A stretch of 64,000 nt of DNA, taken from NCBI GenBank assembly GCA_020002185.1, contig CM034538.1, forward strand, positions 4,357,379-4,421,378. The letters are read 5' to 3'. This document shows positions 53,987 through 64,000 of this stretch, one piece after another (positions within the stretch are counted from its first letter, which is position 1; each line of letters opens with the position of its first letter). The stretch comes from Paraescarpia echinospica (Eukaryota > Annelida > Polychaeta > Sabellida > Siboglinidae). The position numbers and the translations under genes are program-made. Under the pieces are notes generated by a model. It was not told the origin of the DNA and ran no database searches. It was given only the letters and a program-made list of their open reading frames with translations.

Positions 53987-56900
53987 TTGTTGTTGCTGTG
54001 CCTCACCCTCTACTACTGTTGCTGTTGTTGTTGCTACAGCGCTACACCCTCTACTACTGTTGCTGTTGTTGTTGTTGTTGCTACAGCGCTACACCCTGTA
54101 CTACTGTTGCTGTTGTTGTTGCAGCGCTACGCCCTCTACTACTGTTGCTGTTGTTGTTCCAACGCTACGCCCTCTACTACTGTTGCTGTTGTTGTTGCAA
54201 CGCTACGCCCTCTACTACTGTTGCTGTTGTTGTTTCAATGCTACGCCCTCTACTACTGTTGCTGTTGTTGTTCCAATGCTACGCCCTCTACTACTGTTGT
54301 TGTTGTTGTTCCAACGCTACGCCCTCTACTACTGTTGTTGTTGTTGTTCCAACGCTACGCCCTCTACTACTGTTGCTGTTGCAGTGCTACGCCCTCTACT
54401 ACTGTTGTTGCTGTTGTTCCAACGCTACGCCCTCTACTACTGTTGCTGTTGTTGTTCCAGTGCTACGCCCTCTACTACTGTTGCTGTTGTTGTTCCAGTG
54501 CTACGCCCACTACTACTGTTGCTGTTGTTGTTGCAGCGCTACACCCTCTACTACTGTTGCTGTTGTTATTGCAGTGCTACAACCTCTACTACTGTTGTTG
54601 TTGTTACAGCGCTACACCCTCTACTACTGTTGTTCTTATTGCAGTGCTGCAACCTCTACTACTGTTGTTGTTGTTACAGCACTACACCCTCTACTACTGG
54701 TGTTGTTGTTATAGCGTTAAACCCTCTACTACTGTTGTTGTTGTTACAGCGCTTCAGCCTCTACTACTGTTGTTGTTGTTACATCGCTACACCCTCTACT
54801 ACTCTTCTTGTTTTTACAGCGCTACACCCTCTACTACTCTTGTTGTTGTTACAGCGCTACACCCTCTACTACTGTTGTTGTTGTTTCAGCGCTACAACCT
54901 CTACTACTGTTGTTGTTGTTGCAGCGCTACACCCTCTACTACTGTTGTTGTTTCAGCGCTACACCCTCTACTACTGTTGTTGTTGTTGCAGCGCTACACC
55001 CTCTACTACTGTTGTTGTTTTTACAGCGCTACACCCTCTACTACTGGTGTTGTTGTTACAGCGCTACACCCTCTACTACTGGTGTTGTTGTTACAGCGCT
55101 ACACCCTCTACTACTGGTGTTGTTGTTACAGCGCTACACCCTCTACTACTGGTGTTGTTGTTACAGCGCTACTCCCTCTACTACTGTTGTTGTTACAGCG
55201 CTACACCCTCTACTACTGTTGTTGTTACAGCGCTACACCCTCTACTACTGTTGTTGTTGTTACAGCGCTACACCCTCTACTAATGGTGTTGTTGTTACAG
55301 CGCTACACCCTCTACTAATGGTGTTGTTGTTACAGCGCTACACCCTCTACTAATGGTGTTGTTGTTACAGCGCTACACCCTCTACTATTGGTGTTGTTGT
55401 TACAGCGCTACGCCCTCTACTACTGTTTTTGTTATTGCAGTGCTACACCCTCTACTACTGTTGTTGTTGCAGCGCTATGCCCTCTACTACTGTTGCTGTT
55501 GTTGTTCCAACGCTATGCCCTCTACTGCTGTTGTTGTTGTTGCAGCGCTGCGACCTCTACTACTGTTGCTGTTGTTGTTGCAGCGCTATGCCCTTTACTA
55601 CTGTTGATGTTGTTATTACAGCGCTACGCCCTCTACTACTGTTGCTGTTGTTATTCCAGTACTACGCCCTCTACTACTGTTGCTGTTGTTGTTGCAGCGC
55701 TATGCCCTCTAGTACTGTTGCTGTTGTTGTTGCAGCGCTACGCCCTCTACTACTGCTGCTGTTGTTGTTGCAACCATACGCCTTCTACTACTGTTGCTGT
55801 TCCAGTGCTACGCCCTCTACTACTGTTGCTGTTGTTGTTCCAGTGCTACGCCATCTACTACTGTTGCTGTTCCAGCGCTATGCCCTCTACTACTGTTGCT
55901 GTTCCAGCGCTATGCCCTCTACTACTGTTGCTGTTGTTGTTCCAGTGCTACGCCCTCTACTACTGTTGCTGTTGTTGCTCCAGCGCTACGCCCTCTACTA
56001 CTGTTGCTGTTGTTGTTCCAGTGCTACGCCCTCTACTACTGTTGCTGTTGTTGTTGCAGCGCTATGCCCTCTACTACTGTTGCTGTTGTTGTTGCAGCGC
56101 TATGCCCTCTACTACTGTTGCTGTTGTTGTTCCAGTGCTACGTCCTCTACTACTGTTGCTGTTGTTGTTCCAGCGCTATGCCCTCTGTTACTGTTGCTGT
56201 TGTTGCTCCAACGCTACGCCCTCTACTACTGTTGCTGTTGTTGCTCCAGCGCTATGCCCTCTACTACTGTTGCTGTTGTTGTTCCAGTGCTACGCCCTCT
56301 ATTACTGTTGCTGTTGTTACTCCAGCGCTACGCCCTCTACTACTGTTGCTGTTGTTTTTCCAGTGCTACGCCTTCTACTACTGTTGCTGTTGTTGTTGCA
56401 GTGCTACGCCCTCTACTACTGTTGCTGTTGCAGCGCTACGCCCTCTACTACTGTTGCTGTTGTTGTTCCAGTGCTACGCCCTCTACTACTGTTGCTGTTG
56501 TTGTTCCAGCGCTACGCCCTCTATTACTGTTGCTGTTGTTGTTCCAGCGCTACGCCCTCTACTACTGTTGCTGTTGTTGTTGCAGCGCTACGCCCTCTAC
56601 TACTGTTGCTGTTGTTATTCCAGTGCTACGCCCTCTACTACTGTTGCTGTTGTTGTTGCAGTGCTACGCCCTCTACTACTGTTGCTGTTGTTGTTGCAGC
56701 GCTATGCCCTCTAGTACTGTTGCTGTTGTTGTTGCAGCGCTACGCCCTCTACTACTGCTGCTGTTGTTGTTGCAACCATACGCCTTCTACTACTGTTGCT
56801 GTTCCAGTGCTACGCCCTCTACTACTGTTGCTGTTGTTGTTCCAGTGCTACGCCATCTACTACTGTTGCTGTTCCAGCGCTATGCCCTCTACTACTGTTG

Positions 56901-58238
56901 CTGTTCCAGCGCTATGCCCTCTACTACTGTTGCTGTTGTTGTTCCAGTGCTACGCCCTCTACTACTGTTGCTGTTGTTGCTCCAGCGCTACGCCCTCTAC
57001 TACTGTTGCTGTTGTTGTTCCAGTGCTACGCCCTCTACTACTGTTGCTGTTGTTGTTGCAGCGCTATGCCCTCTACTACTGTTGCTGTTGTTGTTGCAGC
57101 GCTATGCCCTCTACTACTGTTGCTGTTGTTGTTCCAGTGCTACGTCCTCTACTACTGTTGCTGTTGTTGTTCCAGCGCTATGCCCTCTGTTACTGTTGCT
57201 GTTGTTGCTCCAACGCTACGCCCTCTACTACTGTTGCTGTTGTTGCTCCAGCGCTATGCCCTCTACTACTGTTGCTGTTGTTGTTCCAGTGCTACGCCCT
57301 CTATTACTGTTGCTGTTGTTACTCCAGCGCTACGCCCTCTACTACTGTTGCTGTTGTTTTTCCAGTGCTACGCCTTCTACTACTGTTGCTGTTGTTGTTG
57401 CAGTGCTACGCCCTCTACTACTGTTGCTGTTGCAGCGCTACGCCCTCTACTACTGTTGCTGTTGTTGTTCCAGTGCTATGCCCTCTACTACTGTTGCTGT
57501 TGTTGTTCCAGCGCTACGCCCTCTATTACTGTTGCTGTTGTTGTTCCAGCGCTACGCCCTCTACTACTGTTGCTGTTGTTGTTGCAGCGCTACGCCCTCT
57601 ACTACTGTTGCTGTTGTTATTCCAGTGCTACGCCCTCTACTACTGTTGCTGTTGTTGTTGCAGTGCTACGCCCTCTACTACTGTTGCTGTTGTTGTTGCA
57701 GCGCTACGCCCTCTCCTCCTGTTGCTGTTGTTGCAACCATATGCCCTCTACTAATGTTGCTGTTGTTGTTCCAGTGCTACGCCCTCTACTACTGTTGCTG
57801 TTGTTGTTGCAACCATACACCCTCTACTACTGTTGCTGTTGTTGTTCCAGTGCTATGCCCTCTACTACTGTTGCTGTTGTTGTTGCAACCATACGCCCTC
57901 TACTACTGTTGCTGTTGTTGTTCCAGTGCTACGTCCTCTACTACTGTTGCTGTTGTTGTTCCAGCGCTACGCCCTCTATTACTGTTGCTGTTGTTGTTCC
58001 AGCGCTATGCCCTCTACTACTGTTGCTGTTGTTGTTGTAGCACTACGCCCTCTACTACTGTTGCTGTTGTTGTTGCAGCGCTATGCCCTCTACTACTATT
58101 CTGTTGTTGTTGCAGTGCTACGCCCTCTACTACTGTTGCTGTTGCAACCATACGCCCTCTACTACTGTTGGTGTTGTTGTTCCAGTGCTACGCCCTCTAC
58201 TACTGTTGCTGTTGTTGTTCCAGCGCTACGCCCTCTAT
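53987..58238. repeat. 38-bp acceptor-type minisatellite, second copy (~110 copies), with internal ~1-kb duplication
   Basis: Same unit as 28596-31265 but 1.6 kb longer. Part of the excess is a block duplicated with an offset of 1002 bp: 55,690-56,690 recurs almost unchanged at 56,690-57,690, including rare variants such as CTCTAGTACTG and CAACCATACGCCTTC. Confidence 0.93.
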
Positions 58239-58305
58239 TATCTGAAGTATCTGCTGCAGCCACAACCCCCAGCTGAACTACCCACCCCCATCCACGTGAC
58301 AGGAG
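58224..58305 (+). CDS. SYMPK: Symplekin exon 15, second copy
   Basis: Identical to 31251-31332 ([14 protein letters not shown]...). Confidence 0.9.
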
Positions 58306-58619
58306 GTAGGTTTTAATAATCACCCTGTTTTGTGTAACTATGTTGTGAGTTCATATTCATATATGTCTGTATGACGCCAACTACTTGCATCCAATACATT
58401 ATGCATTCATTCTGTCACAGGTGACATTGTATGACTTCATCAAATCAAATGACTTGTATGTCAGTTGACAGGCTCCACGATCAGTTGACTGACTTCATGC
58501 TTACACAAAGACATAGCCTGCACACAACACACATGCGTGCTTACACACGGACTTGCATTCTACACAACCCACCTGCATGCTTACACACAAACATACATTG
58601 TAGACACTGATTGTTGCAG

Positions 58620-58713
58620 ATGCTGTGATTGGCAGTTGGACAGAAGACAGCATCAAGTTGTGTCTCTACCTCTACCTCGGACTGCTGCCAGTCAACCACA
58701 AACTTATCCACGA
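58620..58713 (+). CDS. SYMPK: Symplekin exon 16, second copy
   Basis: Identical to 31647-31740 ([13 protein letters not shown]...). Confidence 0.93.
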
Positions 58714-59199
58714 GTAGGTTCTCCTCTGTTAGGTTCACTCTGGTGTCATTAACACAGTAAATTGTGTTATGATTTGATAGTGATTGAATTTACACTGTCA
58801 ATGTGTGTCAAGGTTTGACAACAATGAAGTCAGTTGACAGTGTCTATGACATTGTGGCTGTCAAACTCTGACACCTGCTACGTCGTGGTCTTCCAACATC
58901 ACAATCAAAATTATATGTGTGTCCTCCGTCACGCTTTGCAGTTTCTAACAATGTTGATAATGGTTGTATATGAATTACGTTACTATTATGGCATGACATT
59001 TAGATCAAACATTCACACACAGTTGTCACTTTGAAAATGTATGTTTTTGTCATAAAAACACTTTGGAGGCCAGAATTTAAAAAAAAAACAGTGGAATCTA
59101 CGAACCCACTACGTGTTTGACAGCCATTTTTTATGGATTGACAGACAGTTTGGTAGCAACAGGTCATGAGAGGGATAGGTCAGTTTATGTCATGGGTTG

Positions 59200-60596
59200 A
59201 ACTAATGACATTTACACTGTCAGTGTGTGTCATGTTTGACAGTGATGTCATTGACACTGATGATGTGTGTCATGGTTTGACAGTGATGTCATTGACACTG
59301 ATGATGTCTATCATGGTTTGACAGTGATGTCATTGACACTGATGATGTGTATAATTGTTTGACAGTGATGTCATTGACACTGATGGTGTGTATAATTGTT
59401 TGACAGTGATGTCATTGACACTGATGGTGTGTATCATGGTTTGACAGTGATGTCATTGACACTGATGACGTGTATCATTGTTTGACAGTGGTGTCATTGA
59501 CTCTGATGGTGTGTATCATGGTTTGACAGTGATGTCATTGACACTGATGATGTGTGTCATGGTTTGACAGTTATGTCATTGACACTGATGATGTGTATCA
59601 TGGTTTGACAGTGATGTCATTGACACTGATGACGTGTATCATGGTTTGACAGTGGTGTCATTGACACTGATGATGTGTATCATTGTTTGACAGTGGTGTC
59701 ATTGACACTGATGATGTGTTTCATGGTTTGACAGTGATGTCATTGACACTGATGACGTGTATCATGGTTTGACAGTGGTGTCATTGACACTGATGATGTG
59801 TATCATGGTTTGACAGTGATGTCATTGACACTGATGACGTGTATCATGGTTTGACAGTGGTGTCATTGACACTGATGATGTGTATCATTGTTTGACAGTG
59901 ATGTCATTGACACTGATGACGTGTATCATGGTTTGACAGTGGTGTCATTGACACTGATGACGTGTATCATGGTTTGACAGTGATGTCATTGACACTGATG
60001 GTGTGTTTCATGGTTTGACAGTGATGTCATTGACACTGATGGTGTGTTTCATGGTTTGACAGTTATGTCATTGACACTGATGATGTGTGTCATGGTTTGA
60101 CAGTTATGTCATTGACACTGATGATGTGTATCATGGTTTGACAGTGATGTCATTGACACTGATGACGTGTATCATGGTTTGACAGTGATGTCATTGACAC
60201 TGATGACGTGTATCATTGTTTGACAGTGGTGTCATTGACTCTGATGATGTGTTTCATGGTTTGACAGTGATGTCAATGACACTAATGACGTGTATCATTG
60301 TTTGACAGTGATATCATTGACACTGATGATGTGTATCATGGTTTGATAGTGATGTCATTGACACTGATGATGTGTATCATGGTTTGATAGTGATGTCATT
60401 GACACTGTGCATGTGTGTCATTGTTTGACAGTGATGTCATTGACACTGATGATGTGTATCATTGTTTGACAGTGATGTCATTGACACTGATTACATGTAT
60501 CATTGTTTGACAGTGATGTCATTGACACTATTGACACTGGTGACGTGTGTCATGGTTTGACAGTGATGTCATTGGCACTGATGACGTGTGTCATGG
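59200..60596. repeat. 41-bp minisatellite, second copy
   Basis: Same unit as 32226-33618; nearly equal length with local unit differences. Confidence 0.93.
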
Positions 60597-60607
60597 TTTG
60601 TTTGCAG

Positions 60608-60677
60608 GCTAGCAAATGTCTACACAGGAACCAAGCCAGATATTAAGAGGACAATCCTTCGAGTGCTGGAGACTCCG
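60608..60677 (+). CDS. SYMPK: Symplekin exon 17, second copy
   Basis: Identical to 33628-33697. Confidence 0.93.
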
Positions 60678-61160
60678 GTGAGATGTGTCCCCGACTGTCC
60701 CCTGACTGTCCCCCGATTGTCCCTTGACTGTCCCTCATCTCTCCTCTGACTGTCTCCGTATTGTCCCCTGACTGTTCCTAAATTCTCCGATTATCCCCCG
60801 ACTGCCCCCCAATTGTCCTCTGACTGTCCCTTAACTGTCCCCTGACTTTTTTCCAACTGTCCCCTGACTGTCCCTCGCCTGTCCCTTGGCTGTCAACAAT
60901 ATATAATGATATGACCACAGTTATCCTGTCTTGCTATTTTATTTTAGCATTTATATTGTGCGTATCCTAAGCGTACCAATGACAGATGGTGAAAGCGACA
61001 TGTTGCTACCTGGAATCATAAGATCAGTGGCAGTTTAGTAACTAGTTTAACTTTTACCAAGAAATTGCTGTATTCCACTGTAGAATTTCGTCTTGTGTAA
61101 ATTATGTCTGATTTTGTTAATAAGTAATTATGCCTGAAAATGCTCTAATCTGTGTTTCAG

Positions 61161-61269
61161 GTGAAAGGCATGGGCATGGACTCCCCACAACTGCTGCTCC
61201 TGGTCGATAACTGTCCCAAGGGGGCAGAGACACTCATCACTCGCATCATTCACATCCTCACAGACAAAG
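61161..61269 (+). CDS. SYMPK: Symplekin exon 18, second copy
   Basis: Identical to 34191-34299. The acceptor is TGTGTTTCAG, with a few bases of intron missing compared with the first copy. Confidence 0.93.
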
Positions 61270-63260
61270 GTACATCACTCTCTTAATGTCCTCACACAGA
61301 AAGGTATATCACTCTCTTAATGTCCTCACTGATAAAGGTACATCACTCTCTTAATGTCCTCACTGACAAAGGTACATCACTCTCTTAATGTTCTCACACA
61401 CAAATGTACATCACTCTCTTAATGTCCTCACACACAAAGGTACATCACTCTCTTAATGTCCTCACACACAAAGGTACACAACTCTCTTAATGTCCTCACT
61501 GACAAAGGTACATCACTCTCTTAATGTCCTCACAGATAAAGGTACATCACTCTCTTAATGTCCTCACTGATAAAGGTACATCACTCTCTTAATGTCCTCA
61601 CAGACAAAGGTACATCACTCTCTTAATGTCCTCACAGACAAAGGTACATCACTCTCTTAATGTCCTCACAGACAAAGGTACATCACTCTCTTAATGTCCT
61701 CACAGACAAAGGTACATCACTCTCTTAATGTGCTCACATACAAAGGTACATAACTCTCTTAATGTCCTCACTGACAAAGGTACATCATTCTCTTAATGTC
61801 CTCACTGACAAAGGTACATCACTCTCTTAATGTCCTCACACACAAAGGTACATCACTCTCTTAATGTCCTCACACACAAAGGTACATCACTCTCTTAATG
61901 TCCTCACACACAAAGGTACATCACTCTCTTAATGTCCTCACACACAAAGGTACATCACTCTCTTAATGTCCTCACACACAAAGGTACATCACTCTCTTAA
62001 TGTCCTCACACACAAAGGTACATCACTCTCTTAATGTCCTCACAGACAAAGGTACATCACTCTCTTAATGTCCTCACACAGAAAGGTATATCACTCTCTT
62101 AATGTCCTCACTGATAAAGGTATACCACTCTCTTAATGTCCTCATACACAAAGGTACATCACTCTCTTAATGTCCTCACACACAAAGGTACATCACTCTC
62201 TTAATGTCCTCACACACAAAGGTACATCACTCTCTTAATGTCCTCACACAGAAAGGTACATCACTCTCTTAATGTCCTCACTGACAAAGGTACATCACTC
62301 TCTTAATGTCCTCACTGACAAAGGTACACCACTCTCTTAATGTCCTCACACACAAAGGTACATCACTCTCTTAATGTCCTCACACACAAAGGTACATCAC
62401 TCTCTTAATGTCCTCACTGACAAAGGTACACCACTCTCTTAATGTCCTCACACACAAACGTACATCACTCTCTTAATGTCCTCACACACAAAGGTACATC
62501 ACTCTCTTAATGTCCTCACACACAAAGGTACATCACTCTCTTAATGTCCTCACTGACAAAAGTACATCACTCTTAATATCCTCACTGACAAAGATACATC
62601 ACTCTCTCAATGTCCTCACTGACAAATGCACATCACTCTCTTAATGTCCTCAGAGACAAAGATACATCACTCTCTTAATGTCCTCATAAACAAAGGTACA
62701 TCACTCTCTTAATGTTCTCAGAGACAAAGGTACATCACTCTCTTAATGTCCACACAGACAAATATACATCACTCTCTTAATGTCCTCACAAACAAAGGTA
62801 CATCACTCTCTTAATTTTCTCAGAGACAACAATACACCACTCTCTTAATGTCCTCATAAACAAAGGTACATCACTCTCTTAATGTTCTCAGAGACAAAGG
62901 TACATCACTCTCTTAATGTCTACACAGACAAAGGTACACCACTCTCTTAATGTTCTCAGAGACAAAGATACATCACTCTCTTAATGTCCTCACAAACAAA
63001 GGTACATCACTCTCTTAATGTTCTCAGAGACAAAGATACACCACTCTCTTAATGTCCTCACAAACAAAGGTACATCACTCTCTTAATGTTCTCAGAGACA
63101 AAGGTACATCACTCTCTTAATGTCCACACAGACAAAGGTACACCACTCTCTTAATGTTCTCAGAGACAAAGATACATCACTCTCTTAATGTCCTCACAGA
63201 CAAGGTACATCACTCTCTTAATGTTCTCAGAGACAAAGATACATCACTGTCTTAATGTTA
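61256..63260. repeat. 34-bp donor-type minisatellite, second copy
   Basis: Same unit and almost the same length as 34286-36290. Confidence 0.93.
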
Positions 63261-63295
63261 CGTACCATGTCTGGTGTGTTTTGTTGTGTTCACAG

Positions 63296-63396
63296 CTGCA
63301 CCATCTCAAGCGTTGGTGGACCGAGTGCGAGACTTGTACCACAAGCGCGTGTCTGATGTCAGGTTCCTAATTCCTGTACTGACAGGACTCTCAAAG
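63296..63396 (+). CDS. SYMPK: Symplekin exon 19, second copy
   Basis: Identical to 36325-36425. The window ends in the following intron, about 110 bp before the expected place of exon 20. Confidence 0.93.
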
Positions 63397-64000
63397 GTAA
63401 GTTCCCCATTCCTGTCCTCTCTCTAGGGTTAGTTCTGTGCAAGTATTACAACCTACAAAACCAGTTTTTTCATTAATGCATTAATCCAGTTAATATGACT
63501 AATTCATGTAATTCTATGCAATTATTTCATTAGAATTATGTTTTATTAATCACTAACGACCACAACAATATATCAATTTCATAACTGGAGTTTCCAGTTT
63601 GTGCCAGCATTCATGGTCCATATAAGGCATGCTCATGAATATTCAGTCCATCGGTTAGCTCCTCTGAGTTTCATGGGGTAAGAAAAACATCCAGCCACTG
63701 TTTATTTCATGGATTGAGCAAAGAAAACAAGGGAAAGGACAATATATGGAATAAACGGAGAGTGAATATAATGGCAGCCCGTGACAGATGGATTGATTTA
63801 AAAGAGTACTTCACTGAGCCTGCGTGCAGACTTACATCATCCACATGGACACATGCTCAAAATCATTCATGTAAACACAATTATTTATCAACTTTTTGCA
63901 CATTTGAGATACAAAATTATGCATAAAATGCAAGAAATGCATTTAGAAAGTATTTATGGGAAATTTATATAATCTTTGTAGAGTATATTTTGAATGTTTA

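Larger units (their letters stand above)
44159..64000. repeat. SYMPK: Second copy of 17505-37030: probable uncollapsed haplotype
   Basis: From 44159 the sequence follows 17505 onward (initial offset 26654) to the window end, through symplekin exons 7 to 19. Protein sequence is unchanged in all 13 exons; I saw two silent differences. Introns differ by scattered substitutions, small indels, array lengths (40-bp array 1.45 against 3.4 kb; 38-bp array 4.2 against 2.7 kb) and an 813-bp transposon present only here. The exon order across the gap (…22, gap, 7…) would break the gene if real. Confidence 0.93.

Noticed and set aside
44159..64000. A genuine tandem gene duplication or a second symplekin paralogue
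   Set aside because: The copy begins inside an intron, follows exon 22 across an arbitrary 1000-N gap, and is identical in protein; haplotype duplication explains it better, though read depth has not been examined.

Overview
The window is animal genomic DNA and holds one large, intron-rich gene on the + strand. The conceptual protein is symplekin (SYMPK), the scaffold of the mRNA 3'-end cleavage and polyadenylation machinery. I can place 22 exon segments (the first one tentative) between 1 and 41551. They join in frame to 2382 coding bases (794 codons), so under 6% of those 41.5 kb is coding. The gene begins upstream of the window, and its 3' end is not present. The alignment to vertebrate symplekin was made from memory, but conserved blocks are unmistakable ([43 protein letters not shown]).

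Almost every intron is filled by a tandem array with a unit of 20-65 bp. The striking feature is that many arrays are built from the splice junction itself. The units are copies of the end of the exon plus its donor site, or of the acceptor plus the start of the exon. At least five acceptor-type and three donor-type cases are visible. From memory, not checked, minisatellites that replicate exon-intron boundaries ('mirage' minisatellites) were reported in amphioxus. With the heterozygosity, CR1/L2-like retrotransposon tails and an intronless GT31 gene, this makes a cephalochordate (Branchiostoma) my best guess. Another marine invertebrate such as a mollusc is not excluded.

Layout: 1-7408 holds symplekin exons 1-6 with short-unit arrays and one 841-bp DNA transposon. 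7409-18110 is a giant intron with a 40-bp array split by a 2971-bp inverted-terminal-repeat element, a MITE, and a nested, antisense, single-exon beta-1,3-galactosyltransferase-like gene (14449-15534). 18111-41551 holds exons 7-22 with long arrays, a foldback element with tRNA-like arms, and retrotransposon tails. 43159-44158 is a gap of exactly 1000 N.

From 44159 to the end the sequence repeats 17505 onward, carrying exons 7-19 a second time. Every protein residue is the same, but array lengths differ and an 813-bp transposon is inserted. The out-of-order exon sequence, the exact 1000-N gap and allele-like differences point to an uncollapsed second haplotype rather than a real tandem duplication.

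No bacterial-type system, CRISPR array, rRNA or functional tRNA is seen. The long open frames in the window are products of repeats.
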